NCBI GenBank assembly: GCA_017163975.1
Contig: JAFFSR010000292.1
Coordinates: 4,612,501 to 4,676,500, forward strand
DNA from: Anastatus disparis
Lineage: Eukaryota; Arthropoda; Insecta; Hymenoptera; Eupelmidae
DNA length: 64,000 nt
Reading direction: 5' to 3'
The notes below the pieces were generated by a model. The model ran no database searches. It was not told the origin of the DNA and saw only the letters and a list, made by a program, of their open reading frames with translations. This document shows, piece after piece, positions 1 to 13,015 of the stretch (its first letter is position 1; the number at the start of each line of letters is the position of its first letter). The translations under genes and the position numbers were made by a program.

Positions 1-512
1 CTGGAAAACTATCAATTTGATCCAAATATGTATTAAATATGATTTTGCTAATACAAAACAGATCGCTTTATATTAAATATGTCTTAAGGTGTCTCATACA
101 AAAAAATAGGTCACCATTAAAAATTAGAAAAAACATTGTTTAAAAAAATGATATTTTAACACAAATTCTCATAGAATAAAGTACATTAAGTAGCTAAACT
201 CGTAAAATAGCAGATAGTTTTAAATAATAACTATCATGTAGATTTTTTAATTATGCTCATTTCGATGAACTGAATAATATCTATTGCCTTAAAGAAAACT
301 TTAATTAAATTCAAATACAAAGTTTTTCGAAAAACTTGATATGTCTTTTGCGCATCTTTTTTCTCAACCTTTTACTAAAAATACAAATTTAATTAAATCA
401 TTTTTAAAATTAAAAATTAAAAAATTAAAAAACATTTTCAGAACCCTTTGATATGGATTGAGATACCTTAATACTATACTGTATTTCGTATTTAATTCCA
501 ATAAATTATTTC

Positions 513-807
513 AAAAATTTACTTTCTGCAATGAGACTTTTCTGATTTATTATTGCATTGTTCAGAGCTGTCATTCGCACTCCACTTAACATTTCCCTCT
601 TCTGCTTCACGGACATCTTGTATCTCAGAATTAGTTAATTCATGAGCTGTTGAATCATTTTTAACATTATTATAGTTAACAATTTTTTTTACTAATAATA
701 GAATATCTTAACGTACTTTCATCTACGGATTTTTCTTCTGACGAAACATCATTTTGTACAGGCTTATCATTGACTGCGGATTCGTCTTTATATTGAATGT
801 CAACTGG
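513..807 (-). pseudogene. Possible decayed exon of unknown acidic protein
   Basis: I do not recognise this protein. On the minus strand a splice-acceptor-like CATTGTAG precedes an open stretch starting at 807 with coding-like, Asp/Glu/Ser/Asn-rich composition (for example DIQYKDES and VSSEEKSVDES). The frame breaks at a poly-A run near 690-700, and after a one-base shift it continues (HELTNSEIQDV, EAEEGNVKW) to a stop near 513. No start codon or further exon is visible. It could be the last exon of a decayed gene or a chance open stretch; the acceptor and the non-random composition favour a remnant. Confidence 0.3.
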
Positions 808-879
808 CTACAATGTTAATATAATTTATTGATGATTATTATATAATAATTATAAACTATTTTATATTAGGCATGGAAA

Positions 880-1943
880 TGTGACGTCTGCTTAGTGGCG
901 AGAAATTCTTTAATGAGCCTAGATATTTCTATCTAATAACTCGTGGTGTTTTAATAAATTATACTTTCTTGGTTAGCAATCTTTTTGAGAGTATAAACAA
1001 AAAAAAAATAAAAATAAATTTAAGGAAAGCACTTGAAAATTCTCAAAGAGAATTTTCTGTCAAATCTCTCTTTTGTGGAAATTTGACGGAATGCCAGAGT
1101 TAGAAAATAATGAAATGCTATGCAAACAACTGCTCTTAATCGGCAACTGTTTACAATTATCGTTTACACAAACTGTTTACAGTTGGTAAACGATACGCAT
1201 TAATTTGTTAGTAAAAATGAAAAGGATTAAGGAAACAAAATAAACTTTATATTATAATATTTTGACTTACTTTTAATTTTTTTATGATGAGATGAGTGTA
1301 ACAAATCAATAATTTAAACTTTTTAAACAAATTGTTGAACGGTAATATTTATAAATTGCACAGTAAAAAAAACGAATTGTATATTTGAATAATTGTTTGA
1401 ATTTGTAAAAAGTAGTGACTGACTGTCATATAAGGACTAGGCTTTTTATATCAGAAGGCCCAAGCTTGAACGAAAGCTGCCCATCTTTATTGTCTCATCT
1501 ATTATTAATTAGTGGGGATTTTATTGATTTTATTTCGGTTTCTTTCTCTCTCATTCTTAAGAACGGTCAATACAATTAAAAAGAAAGTTAATAATATTTT
1601 CAATTGTTACATTTTTGCATTAAGATCGAATTCGATTCTTGCTGCAAAGTAATCTTTATCGATTGGACAGAAACATACGCATACGTACTCGCTTATATAC
1701 ATGGACATATTCATACTTTTAATAATCATTGCTATTTTTGTATTTAATTAAAATTGTATAGAATTTAGTTAAATTAATACTTATTATTACATTTTAAAAT
1801 GTTTCATTTAAGTTCAAACTTTAAAGAAGAGTTCATCAATAAATTTAATAAACTCATTCATCTTGAATAAATAAAATATTAATGTTTATAAAAAAAATGT
1901 TTTTTAAAAAAAAGATAAGAATCAGAATAGGGGGGACGTTACA
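880..1943 (-). repeat. 3' LTR of the gag-only retrotransposon
   Basis: 1064-bp repeat nearly identical to 9881-10945. Outer flank GAAA (876-879) is the target duplication. Minus-strand termini are TGTAACG and CGTCACA. Confidence 0.9.
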
Positions 1944-1954
1944 CCCCTCACCTA
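1944..1954 (-). other. Polypurine tract
   Basis: On the minus strand AGGTGAGGGG abuts the TGTAACG start of the 3' LTR, the position and composition expected for the plus-strand primer of an LTR retrotransposon. This fixes the element's orientation. Confidence 0.7.
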
Positions 1955-4900
1955 AAACATTTGCTAGGAGATGGCACAACGAACTAGTGAATGCAGTCTC
2001 TGTATTTTCGAGATTTTATTCATGATTGATTTTTAATTAACACTTGAATGTCTTTTTCTTGATTCGTAATATTTCTTTCAATTTTTTTTTTGTTCAATTC
2101 ATTCTCGAATTTTCAAGCACTGTTGATTTAAATTCCCACTAGTTGTTGCAGTGTGATCCATTTCGATTTTATAAGTTGATGATCGTCCTTTCTTTAAAAT
2201 ATTAGTTACAGCTCTGCATAATATATTCAAAATATGGAGTAAACAGCCAAATGATAAACTGAAGTAACATCAGTGTAATAATAATTTTAGCATCCAAAAT
2301 AATAAAATTCAACTATTATGCACCCTTGCATATAGGTTTGATGTTTGTAAAATAATTTTTGATTTATAGATCCTGGTAGAATTTCTTATAAAATTTTTCT
2401 TCATATGCTAGAAATAAAATCTTAAAAGTTTTTGTTCTTCTTTTTTTATGAGATGTAACACTTTTTAACTGTGTGTCATTTTTTTTAAGAGTACTAAAAG
2501 TAAATTTATTAATAAAAGTAATCATATTCTTTCTTTACTTCTACAAAGATGCACTCAACTATGAACACCAGCTCATCAATTACTATTATAAAGTCTTTTA
2601 TTATTTGAGTAGTGAAATTATTATATAGTTTTTTAAATTATAATATGTCCTTACATAAACGAGTTCTAAATACAAAAATATTTTTATATATATACATCCA
2701 TTTTTTTAATAGTCGTAAAGATATCATTTTATTTTTAAAGTTTTTTTTTATAATTGTCCAAGATATTTGATCTATATGATTTATTATTTATAAATATTTT
2801 TTTCATTGTTCGTTTCATATTTAATAGTAAAATCTAAATTCATATCTTAAATATCAAGTAAATATACGACCTAGGATTCTTTTATTTGCATATTTATTAT
2901 TTTATTAGAATATTTTTATGTATTATGTTTCTTATAAATAAAATTTACAAATTTATAAAAATGAAATAAAAGTAAGTCTAATAAAATAAAAGTAATAAGT
3001 ATAATCATATTCTAAACATATACTACTTCCTTCTTTTAGTTAATATATATAGTTTGATTTGACTTGAATTTCATTTTTAAAGAAATGCATATCATATAAT
3101 CCTATAAATATGTTTTAAGAATATTTTCTATCAATAATTTATTATAAAATTCAGATTTAATAAGTAATTAATGAATTACAATTTTTAATTTTTTACACAT
3201 AATGTAAAGAACAAAATTGTATGAAATTTGCTTTCGCAATTGAAATTATAATAAAACTAAGAAGAATAAACAAATATATGTAAATTAATAGCATAAAGAT
3301 GTTTATATTAATTATCATTAAGAAGAATAAAATTAACTTTTCCTAATAAACATCATATAAAATTAAAAGATAACGTTATCAGTTATACTTTAAGTTTGTC
3401 TTGATATACAAACGAAAAGTAACTATGTTTATAATAAATTAAGTACATGTTTAATAACAACTAATATATTTTCTTTGTAACGCAAAACTATATAGTTCTA
3501 TCAATTTATCATAAAACGCTTGTATAAAATATAAAATACTAATTTTCTTATTGTAATGTGTGCGACTGATTCAAGTTTAAGATTCTTAAATCAATAATCT
3601 GTGAATTTTCGAGCTGTATTTCAAAAACTAACAGACTTAATTTCGAAACAAAAGCATATTATTTATTTATTCAAACAAATTTATGAAATATATATATTTT
3701 TTAAATTAATGAAAGTTTTTAATAACTCAATAATTGTATGAAATATAATTTCATTAAAAAAAACTAATTCTATATAAAGAGCCATTTATTCTATTTGATG
3801 TTATTCTCTTTAATTTATTCAATAGAATTTCATGTTTAAATAATCTAAATTCAATAAATTTTTTTGAATAATTTTGAACAAAACAATGTAAGCGAAAGAT
3901 TAATTATGAATTAAATTTTAAGATTTATTCAAAAGTTTGGCTCAATTTCAATTTATTTTATAGTTATTTTTTTTTATCTATCATTACAGAGAATGTGCAC
4001 TTTTCTCTGCAAGAAGAGATAAATAATAGTTTTTGGATTAAAACAGACAAACACTTAGATTGTACATAGAGGAAAAAGAAACTTAAGGATTAGTCATTTT
4101 TAGCAGTAATTCAATGATATAGAATAGACAGATTGAGCTGCAATATTAAAAGAACGAGAACACAAGACTTCACTACCACAAACAATATAAATTAATTATA
4201 CATTTAACAAAAATAAAACAAATAAATAAAAATATATAATAATAATGAGCGTGTAATTGTATAAGCTTGAATGCTGTTAAAAGAAATTAGGTGTGTTGAA
4301 AAAAAAACTAAACTTTAATATGCCTCAGATAATTAGATGAATCGATTATAGATTTTATGTATGTTAAAAATTTATGAATTTCACCGTATGTAAACAACAT
4401 GAATGTGTTTAAATTTTAAACCCTTAAATTTTAATCTATAATTTTAAATAATTCTTTTTGAATTAAAAATGAGTAAATGTTGATGTATTATAATAAGAGA
4501 ATGGTTCAGAGGCAGTTACGCATGTTTGTTAAATATGACTGAATGGTCTTAAAGTATTTCGATTTTATATCATATTACACTGAATGGAATTTATACAATC
4601 AAATTATGTAGACATCTATAAAATGATAGTTGTTTTGAATGAATTTTTTTTATATACATTTGCAAATTTACTAAATTATAAAACCTTATTTTTATAATTC
4701 TATTGTTTCCAAATCCACATAGTTAAAGTTGTGGCCATCAACGTTTAACTCGAAGATTTTGGAAATCTTTAAATCATAAACTAATTTAGCAAGAACCATA
4801 ACTTATATTTAATATTTTTTTAAATATTCGATATTTTTTCTTATTTGTAACCAGATTTATAATTGTACATTTGAATATAAATATAAATGAAAGTATTACA

Positions 4901-5509
4901 CTTGTATATTTTAATTTATTTACATGAAGAATTCATAAATTTTGGAATATAATACGTATTATAATAGTTATTAGCTAAAACTCTTATAAATACTGCTCTA
5001 TATACTTGTGATTTTTTTTGTATTTTGAATTTTTTTTTTTTCATGTCTCAATAATGCATTAATATGATCAAGTTATATATCAAGTACAAATAATGAGATA
5101 GTAATATAAAATAGCTTAAATTCTAAAAGAAAAATTCATTGCAATTATGATTTTTGCAATTATTAAATAATGATTTAAAATAATCAGCACTAATTAGAAA
5201 CAAAGCTGAATAAGTTGAAATAAAAAAGATATGTAATTTGAAATATGTTATTTTAGTAATATAATCTTAATAAAAACATTGATAAAACTAAAAATGATGA
5301 ATTATATCATACAGGTATATTTTCTTACTATAATTAAGTTCTTTTTTTTTTATTTGCTACAATTTTATCACTAAAGATTTTGTTCTTATTAAATAAGATA
5401 TTAACATAAAATAATTATTCTAATATAAACTATTCTATAATGTAAAGTTAAAAACCGTTGAATATTTAATTATTGAATACACTAAACTAAAATTTAAAAA
5501 ATGTTACTA
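1955..5509. other. Gene-free retrotransposon interior
   Basis: About 3.5 kb between gag and the PPT, strongly AT-rich, without a long ORF or a recognisable pol motif in any frame. This is where pol would lie in an autonomous element. Confidence 0.6.
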
Positions 5510-6724
5510 TTAAATTGGTATAATTTTCAAGATAGGATTCAAATGAGAATTTGATGCATTGTTTAAATTATTTTGTGTAACATTATTTAAAATTTGCAAA
5601 TTGTTACCTAAAATTTCGTCATTATCTCTTAATTCTTGATTTTTACTCTTAGTAAGCAAAGAATTCATCTTATGAACGTTATATTGTTTATTTAAAAATA
5701 TTGAACTTACTTCAGTAACTAGACTTTTATAAAATTTCATTGCTGAAATTAAGAATTGATTATCATAAATTTTATTGCTTTCCATTTTCAAATCTATTTC
5801 TGAAATCGAATTAAGATTTGTTTCTATCAATTCTGGAAGATTATTATTAAGAATATTTGATTTTAATTCATCAATTTTTTCAAATTCAGAGTCTGAGCAA
5901 AACTGATTTGTTTTAGAAATTGTAATTGTTTTAAGTTCATCTATTTGATTTGAATTAATATTGTCATCATTTAAAATTGTAGACTGAATATTTTCAGAAC
6001 TTACAGAATGATCATTAGTTTGACAGTTATTTAAAATATTGAATTCTGTTTGATTCAATTCAATATCTATTTTTCTTTCATCAGTTAAATTTATTTCTGG
6101 GATTTGTTCATCGTTCTTTACATTGAAACTTAAGGAACTTTCTGTTTTTAAAGCTGTAGTATTATTTTTGGATCTACGAATACCATGTTTTTCAATGTAT
6201 ACTGCGTCGAACAAAGATTCTTCTAAACTGGAATAATGACTTTGCATTCTAATATCAATCTCTGGTTTTAATCCCATAATAAAACTATTAAGCATATCTT
6301 GTTCAATAAAATTTTTAAAGTAAATGTCTGAAGATTTTTCTAAAAAATGTAAATTTAATATTTGTTTTTCTATTTTACGTAGTCGAACATAGAATGATAC
6401 AACAGTTTCATTGTCATATTGAAAAATATTGCCTAGTTTTCCTAACAATTGACAAACTGTCTCATTAGATCTAAAATATGATATCATTACGTATTTAAAT
6501 TCATTAAAATTTTTAAAATTATTATATATAACTGACTTATATACTTCTCCTTTTAGTTTGCTTTTCATTATCTTTACTAAACTTTCTTCGAATTTCGGTT
6601 CTATTCCAGATAATGCATCCTCACATCGCGCTATATAATCATGAACAGACATGTTTTTACCATCATATTCGGGAATCGAAATTTTAGCTATTTCGAAAGC
6701 CACTAATTCTTGATTATCAATCAT
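5510..6724 (-). CDS. gag: Gag-like protein of LTR retrotransposon
   Basis: 404-aa intact ORF. Residues ~10-185 look like the retrotransposon capsid (gag) domain: a stretch resembling PEYDGKNMSVHDYI, then LKGEVYKSV, a Phe/Tyr-rich helix, a region resembling VVSFYVRLRKIE, and MGLKPEIDIRM followed by YSSLEESLFDA. These are the usual landmarks of Ty3/gypsy and errantivirus gag. The rest (~190-404) is Asn/Ser/Ile-rich and low in complexity. There is no CCHC zinc knuckle, so RNA packaging must rely on something else. The protein would form the particle in which element RNA is reverse transcribed; with no pol in the element, RT and integrase would come from another element. It starts 3.1 kb downstream of the PBS, an unusually long leader that includes a nested MITE. 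Confidence 0.78.
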   Translation of the reverse strand: MIDNQELVAFEIAKISIPEYDGKNMSVHDYIARCEDALSGIEPKFEESLVKIMKSKLKGEVYKSVIYNNFKNFNEFKYVMISYFRSNETVCQLLGKLGNIFQYDNETVVSFYVRLRKIEKQILNLHFLEKSSDIYFKNFIEQDMLNSFIMGLKPEIDIRMQSHYSSLEESLFDAVYIEKHGIRRSKNNTTALKTESSLSFNVKNDEQIPEINLTDERKIDIELNQTEFNILNNCQTNDHSVSSENIQSTILNDDNINSNQIDELKTITISKTNQFCSDSEFEKIDELKSNILNNNLPELIETNLNSISEIDLKMESNKIYDNQFLISAMKFYKSLVTEVSSIFLNKQYNVHKMNSLLTKSKNQELRDNDEILGNNLQILNNVTQNNLNNASNSHLNPILKIIPI

Positions 6725-8449
6725 TTTGATATTTTATTTTTCAATTTTCTTTAATATAATAATTATGATTAATTTATTATAATATAAATTATAGATTATT
6801 TTATAAATTACTTATTTTCTTTTTAAACATTTTAAAAGATAGAATAATTGTAGACATTATTTTTATTTAGCAATTTATTTATAAAGATCATTAAGGTTTG
6901 AATCTTTAAATGTTTGTTTATTTTTATTAGAAAAGCCTACATTAAATAACTAATAATTTTTCAATAATAATTAAAATCTATTATTCAAAGAAATGATAAA
7001 ATATTTAGAATTTTAACTATTTTTCCATTAATTTATTAATATAATTAAATTTTTAATATATTATTTTTGCTATTATTTATCTTAATTTTAGTTAAATTAT
7101 TTGCGTGATTCTATTTATTTTAATCTAAATAGGCTTAAATCTATAATAACTATGTTTGATTTTCTAAATTGATTTCATATTTTTTTTATAAATTATTTTA
7201 CATTTTCAATTTTTATTCATATTTATAAATAATCCATTTCTTGATGAATAAATGAGAACTGAAATCAAACTAAAAATATGTTAATATTATTATATAAGTT
7301 AGTTTGCATTAGTTGGTTATTAAGTTTATATATTCGATTAAAATTCATAAATGATAGTATATGAAGTATTACAAAGTTATTAAGCTGTGGAATACGAATA
7401 CATGTAACCGGAACGTAAAAGGTTGATAACGTAGACAAAACATATATACATTTAATCTTTATGTATTTTCATTTATAAAATGTTTATTTTAAAATAATCA
7501 AAATTATTTTTATTTAAAGTTAATTAGAATATTGAAAATTTTAAAACATAATTTTATCATTCTAATCTGAATTATAAAAACCTCAGTAACAATTAAAGTA
7601 TAATTCAAAATTATTTTTTTTCTTTTCATTGTTTAAAACCTTTAAAAACAGTAACTTAATCAAGATAATTTATATTATAGAATTTCATAAATATTTTCAA
7701 CTTGCTAGTTTTAAAGATTAACGTTAATTTATTATAAATTCGTTGTTTTATGTTTAATGCTAAAAAAACATTCTTAAATATGTTATTGAATAAGAATAAA
7801 ATTTCGTATTAAAATCAATAATATCATAAAAATTGATGGTAGAATTGTAAAATTAATTGAATTTACTTATTCATTATGTATTTATTCGTTTTATTTTTCA
7901 CTGTTCACAATAATTATTCTCATGTAATTTTATATTATTCTTATAAACAAATTTTTAATATTTATTAATAATTATGTAATTCAATATAATTATTGTTTAA
8001 TTAAATAAACAAAATAATAAATAGTTAATGAAGCAAGTTTTAATAATATTATAAAAAGTATTTATAACAATTTATAGAACTTAACATTATATAATAAACA
8101 ATAAGAAGAACAAGTATATGTTCTATAAAAGAAATCTACATTACTTAAACGAAACTAAATTACAATTTAACCAAATATAAGAGCAAATTATTTAAACTTT
8201 TGATTCAAAATAAGAAACTATTTTGCATTGGCTTTGATATGATAAAAATTCGCAATCGCACGAAAGCGTATACGTTCATGCATAAAGATATCAATCGATA
8301 AAAGGAGGGGTACACTCACTTGTTCTGTACTCTCACGTTAGCTTACTTGCAAATGTTTCGATAATTGAAATAGTTATTGAAATAATGAGTTTATATTAAT
8401 GTATATTTAGAAATTATTAAAAAAATAAAAAGTTATATATATATATATA
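6725..8449. other. Gene-free leader of the retrotransposon
   Basis: AT-rich sequence between the nested MITE and the gag start. No ORF or structured element was recognised. Confidence 0.55.
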
Positions 8450-9183
8450 CACGGTGGGCCATTTTAATCTATGCACCTGAAAAACTCAGTAAGTTCGCAT
8501 CCTATCAAAAAATGACCTTTATAAAAGTTGTAGGATACAAAGGGGGTCAAACAATAGTGACCTTGAATTTGACCTTCAAGCTGACCTTCAAGGTCAAATC
8601 AAGGTCAACTTGAGTTTTTTAAATGGAAACCCCTATTTTTTACACCGGAATCGGAAAGGGCGGGAAATTTTACGTCCGAATATGCTCTCAGGTCATCTGG
8701 CCTCGATGACCTCAAAGGTCAGATGAAGGTCATAAATACGAAATAATCGGATGGCTATGAAAAATCTTAGGTAGGGTATTGCCGAAAAAGTAAAGGTCAA
8801 CACTGAATTTCTCGTTAAAAATTACTCAAATTATGATCTTCATTTTTTCGACAACACCTTACATAAGAATGTTGACAGCTACCCAATTATTTCGTATTTA
8901 TGACCTTCACCTGACCTTTGAGGTCATCGAGGTCAGATGACCTGAGAGCATATTCGGACGTAAAATTTCCCGCCCTTTCCGATTCCGGTGTAAAAAATAG
9001 GGGTTTCCATTTAAAAAACTCAAGTTGACCTTGATTTGACCTTAAAGGTCAGCTTGAAGGTCAAATTCAAGGTCACTATTGTTTGACCCCCTTTGTATCC
9101 TACAACTTTTATAGAGGTCATTTTTTGATAGGATGCGAACTTACTGAGTTTTTCAGGTGCATAGATTAAAATGGCCCACCGTG
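8450..9183. mobile_element. 734-bp palindromic MITE, TA-flanked
   Basis: The unit starts CACGGTGGGCCATTTTAATC and ends with its reverse complement. The arms extend roughly 330 bp each, and TA lies on both sides (8448-8449 and 9184-9185), as for Tc1/mariner-type insertions. It has no coding capacity; the 66-aa minus frame is an artefact of the arm. Both arms hold many AGGTCA/TGACCT hexamers, several in clusters. It lies inside the leader of the gag-only LTR element. Confidence 0.85.
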
Positions 9184-9869
9184 TATATAAATATTTATTT
9201 TTCAACATATAAACGTGCATTTTACTTTACTTAATATTTGTCTATTTAATTATTAAAATAGTAACTTTCACATATTTATCTATAATAATTTTAATCAAAT
9301 TACACAATAATTGTACACAATAGATTATCATTACAAATTAGTTCTTAATCTTTTATTTTCTCAAATATATATTCACTCGTTAAATAATATTCATTATATC
9401 GCGAAATATCGATTTTTTATTTGATTCCAGAGTGTCACTGTATATGATTGTCTAACATCAAACTTGAATCACGATGATAATTTAAAGTCATGTATTACGA
9501 AATTTCTACTTTGTCTTTTATTAATTAAAATAATTATAGTTATTTGTTTATTACGATTTTTTTTAAATTTTAAATATTCTAAAAAATATGTTTAGTTATA
9601 GAACGATTATATAGAGAAGTAAAATAATAATTCTTCACAGTTTTATATTTAATTATATATTCAATACGTTATATAAATTCAATAAGTTTAAAATAACTTA
9701 AAATATTAAAATTCAATCTTAGATATATGAATTATTTCAATATTAAATTTAGTTATATCAAAACATTAGAAAATTATTATAAAAATTTTTGGAAAATGGA
9801 ATGTTAGTAGATTATTAGTAAAAAAAAAATAAAGAAAGTATAATTTTTAGGAAACACCATCCCTACAGA

Positions 9870-9878
9870 GGGCCTCCA
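9870..9878 (-). other. Primer binding site
   Basis: Minus-strand TGGAGGCCC lies two bases inside the 5' LTR. It is complementary to a tRNA 3' end of the form GGGCCUCCA; I cannot name the tRNA. Confidence 0.65.
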
Positions 9879-9880
9879 AA

Positions 9881-10945
9881 TGTGACGTCTGCTTAGTGGC
9901 GAGAAATTCTTTAATGAGCCAAGATATTTCTATCTAATAGCTCGTGGTGTTTTAATAAATTATACTTTCTTGGTTAGCAATCTTTTTGAGAGTATAAACA
10001 AAAAAAAAATAAAAATAAATTTAAGGAAAGCACTTGAAAATTCTCAAAGAGAATTTTCTGTCAAATCTCTCTTTTGTGGAAATTTGACGGAATGCCAGAG
10101 TTAGAAAATAATGAAATGCTATGCAAACAACTGCTCTTAATCGGCAACTGTTTACAATTATCGTTTACACAAACTGATTACAGTTGGTAAACGATACGCA
10201 TTAATTTGTTAGTAAAAATGAAAAGGATCAAGGAAACAAAATAAACTTTATATTATAATATTTTGACTTACTTTTAATTTTTTTATGATGAGATGAGTGT
10301 AACAAATCAATAATTTAAACTTTTTAAACAAATTGTTGAACGGTAATATTTATAAATTGCACAGTAAAAAAAAACGAATTGTATATTTAAATAATTGTTT
10401 GAATTTGTAAAAAGTAGTGACTGACTGTCATATAAGGACTAGGCTTTTTATATCAGAAGGCCCAAGCTTGAACGAAAGCTGCCCCTCTTTATTGTCTCAT
10501 CTATTATTAATTAGTGGGGATTTTATTGATTTTATTTCGGTTTCTTTCTCTCTCATTCTTAAGAACGGTCAATACAATTAAAAAGAAAGTTAATAATATT
10601 TTCAATTGTTACATTTTTGCATTAAGATCGAATTCGATTCTTGCTGCAAAGTAATCTTTATCGATTGGACAGAAACATACGCATACGTACTCGCTTATAT
10701 ACATGGACATATTCATACTTTTAATAATCATTGCTATTTTTGTATTTAATTAAAATTGTATAGAATTTAGTTAAATTAATACTTATTATTACATTTTAAA
10801 ATGTTTCATTTAAGTTCAAACTTTAAAGAAGAGTTCATCAATAAATTTAATAAACTCATTCATCTTGAATAAATAAAATATTAATGTTTATAAAAAAAAT
10901 GTTTTTAAAAAAAAAAATAAGAATCAGAATAGGGGGGACGTTACA
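9881..10945 (-). repeat. 5' LTR of the gag-only retrotransposon
   Basis: 1065-bp repeat matching 880-1943 at about 99%, with outer target duplication GAAA at 10946-10949. Differences are scattered substitutions and poly-A length changes. Being upstream on the minus strand it holds the element's promoter. Confidence 0.9.
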
Positions 10946-11173
10946 GAAATATAATAAAACTTTTGAACATTAATCACACGATTTGACTTTAATAACTTTA
11001 AAATTATGAAATGTTTCAATTAAAAGATATATAAATGTTTATCTATCAAAAATATGAAGTTAAGCATGTGGATGGCTTGTACTTTTTTGCTACAGATTAG
11101 AGTTTTTTGAAAATTTCTACAAATACAGCATTGATTTTTTTTAAATCCCACGAAAGAATGGATTTACGGACCA

Positions 11174-11409
11174 TTACTGGCCTAATGCAAGTGCCAGTAT
11201 TTTCCAGTATTGGCAACCAGTACTTTGCTATGTCAGTCTAGCTACTGGTTTGATAAGAACGGATCTATATTATACGTTGTATGCTGGTTCAAGACATATT
11301 TAATATGCTAGACCAGTTATACTTTGAAAATTAAACTTTACAGGTAATACTGGTAAAGTACGGTTTGGAAAAATTGTGCCAGTACTAGGTAAATTATAAT
11401 GCCAGTAAT
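11174..11409. repeat. Short MITE-like unit with ATTACTGGC ends
   Basis: Starts ATTACTGGC and ends GCCAGTAAT. Its interior repeats CCAGTA/TACTGG in both orientations many times within ~235 bp. There is no ORF. A small non-autonomous DNA element is the best guess; the flanking duplication is unclear. Confidence 0.45.
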
Positions 11410-11422
11410 TTTTTACTTAAGA

Positions 11423-11801
11423 GGAGGTCACGTATCTCTGTTCTTTTCTAATCAAAGAATTGAATTTTTTACACAAACTAACAACTTTAGCAAAAAATGA
11501 AGAGAAAGCCGCATCTCGTAATAAAAAAAGCAATATTTTCTTTGATAAGAAAAAATTAATTTTATTGCTTCGTTCTCAAGAATACCTTGAAAAACTTAAA
11601 ACATAGATGTTAGGGTGGACAATTTGGTTTTTCAAGGTTTTCTTGAGAACGAAGCAATAAAATTAATTTTTTCTCATCAAAGAAAATATTGCTTTTTTTG
11701 ATACAAGATGCGGCTTTTTCTTAATTTTTTGATAAAGTTATTAGTTTTTGTAAAAAAAATCATTTTTTTGAGTAGAAAAGGACAGAGATACGTGACCTCC
11801 T
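11423..11801. repeat. Palindromic fold-back element
   Basis: Arms of about 170 bp (11423-11595 and 11630-11801) begin GGAGGTCACGTATCTCTG and end with its reverse complement, around a short loop near 11600-11630. The arms have diverged by several substitutions and a small indel. No coding capacity. Confidence 0.75.
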
Positions 11802-12569
11802 ATTAAAAATAGTTTTGAACGTGTATTTTTCATTAATAAATCAATAACAAAATTTTTTTAATAGTTAATATTTTTTTTAATTTTTAAGAAAAACTTTTAG
11901 ATTTATTAATAAAATTTTTGCAAATAAAAATGACAAAGTGAAAATATAAACTTGAATTTAAGAAAAAGACTTATTTGAGTAAATTAAGTATATAATTTAT
12001 TTAAATTACAAAATCTTAACAAATAATAACACAGCTTTTTTATTCAACAAAAATTAAATTAAAATAATGCCAGTAATTTATATTAATTGTACATTTTCTT
12101 CCATATTTATCAAACTGTCCACATTTGCCTTGGCTCTTTCAGTTTTACCTCCCTCTCGGTCGCTAGATCCTGAAAACCATCTCGAAATATATGATAGAAT
12201 ATTCTTTTTGGATTCATCCTTAAATTTATCTGTCAGTACATCAAAAATTAATTTTATTATTTTATTAGAGAATACAATATTATAATATTTATATATAATA
12301 AGCAATATTTACCTATTACACAGCGGAAAACATTTATTTCGCTAAAATTTAATTTTGCTTTTCCTTTCATTTTTCTTCCACATACTGTGTAATTTAACTG
12401 CACCACTTTTTGCATTGTAGCTCCTAATATTAATTTTATTGCCTCACGAGCTGTTTCTACTCCACCAGACATTCTTGTGATCCACGTTTTCTAAAAAATA
12501 TTAATTTTCGCAAATGAATAGATAAATATATAAATGAGTTAATAAGTGCGTGTATACAGTAAATGAAAA

Positions 12570-12648
12570 GGTCGTCAGTGGCTCACTCAGTAGAGAAATA
12601 GATTCGTAATCTCGAGGACTCAAGTTCGAATCCCGCTCTCGGTGGCCG
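12570..12648 (+). repeat. tRNA-like SINE head
   Basis: The sequence has a pol III A-box-like part (GTGGCTCACTCAGTAGAG) and a B box (AGTTCGAATCCC) about 35 bases apart, with tRNA-like arms but poor stem pairing. A functional tRNA is unlikely; a tRNA-derived SINE head fused to the fold-back element beside it fits better. Confidence 0.55.
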
Positions 12649-13015
12649 ATTGAGACAAGCATCACTGTATACGATACATATCGACGTCTCGAATTTGAAA
12701 GGACTTAATTCGTAGTAACGTTTGGAATGGATTTTCTTGACAAAAGTGTTTGGAAAGGAATTACTTGGCAACACGGTTTGGAAAGGACTTATTTTAAAAA
12801 ACAGTTTGGAAAGGAATTATTTGGAAAGAAATTTTGGAAAAGACTTATTTGGGAGGTTAGAGTTAAGGTAGTTCTTAGCTAAATCGAAAGTCATGAAAAA
12901 AAGTTCATTTTTTCAGGAAATTTACATTAACTATCATAAAATAACGGTGCAAAATTTTAGAGTGATTCACTACACGGTTTAAAAGATATGATCTGCAAAA
13001 AATCATAACTTTTAA

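Larger units (their letters stand above)
880..10945 (-). mobile_element. Complete LTR retrotransposon encoding only gag (TR-GAG-like)
   Basis: Two ~1.06-kb direct repeats (880-1943 and 9881-10945) begin TGTAACG and end CGTCACA on the minus strand and are flanked by the 4-bp duplication GAAA (876-879 and 10946-10949). Next to the high-coordinate LTR is a PBS (TGGAGGCCC), and next to the low-coordinate LTR a purine tract, so the element reads on the minus strand. The ~7.9-kb interior has one sizeable ORF, a gag-like protein at 5510-6724. No protease, RT, RNase H, integrase or env frame is visible. The LTRs differ at only about ten positions, so the missing pol is unlikely to result from decay at this site. 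It is most likely a non-autonomous element moved in trans by a Ty3/gypsy- or errantivirus-like relative. Confidence 0.88.

Noticed and set aside
1..512. Additional genes at the window start
   Set aside because: No frame, splice pattern or repeat could be supported.
12574..12645. Possible functional tRNA (Thr-like anticodon CGT)
   Set aside because: The A and B boxes are present but the acceptor, D and anticodon stems pair poorly; a SINE head fits better.
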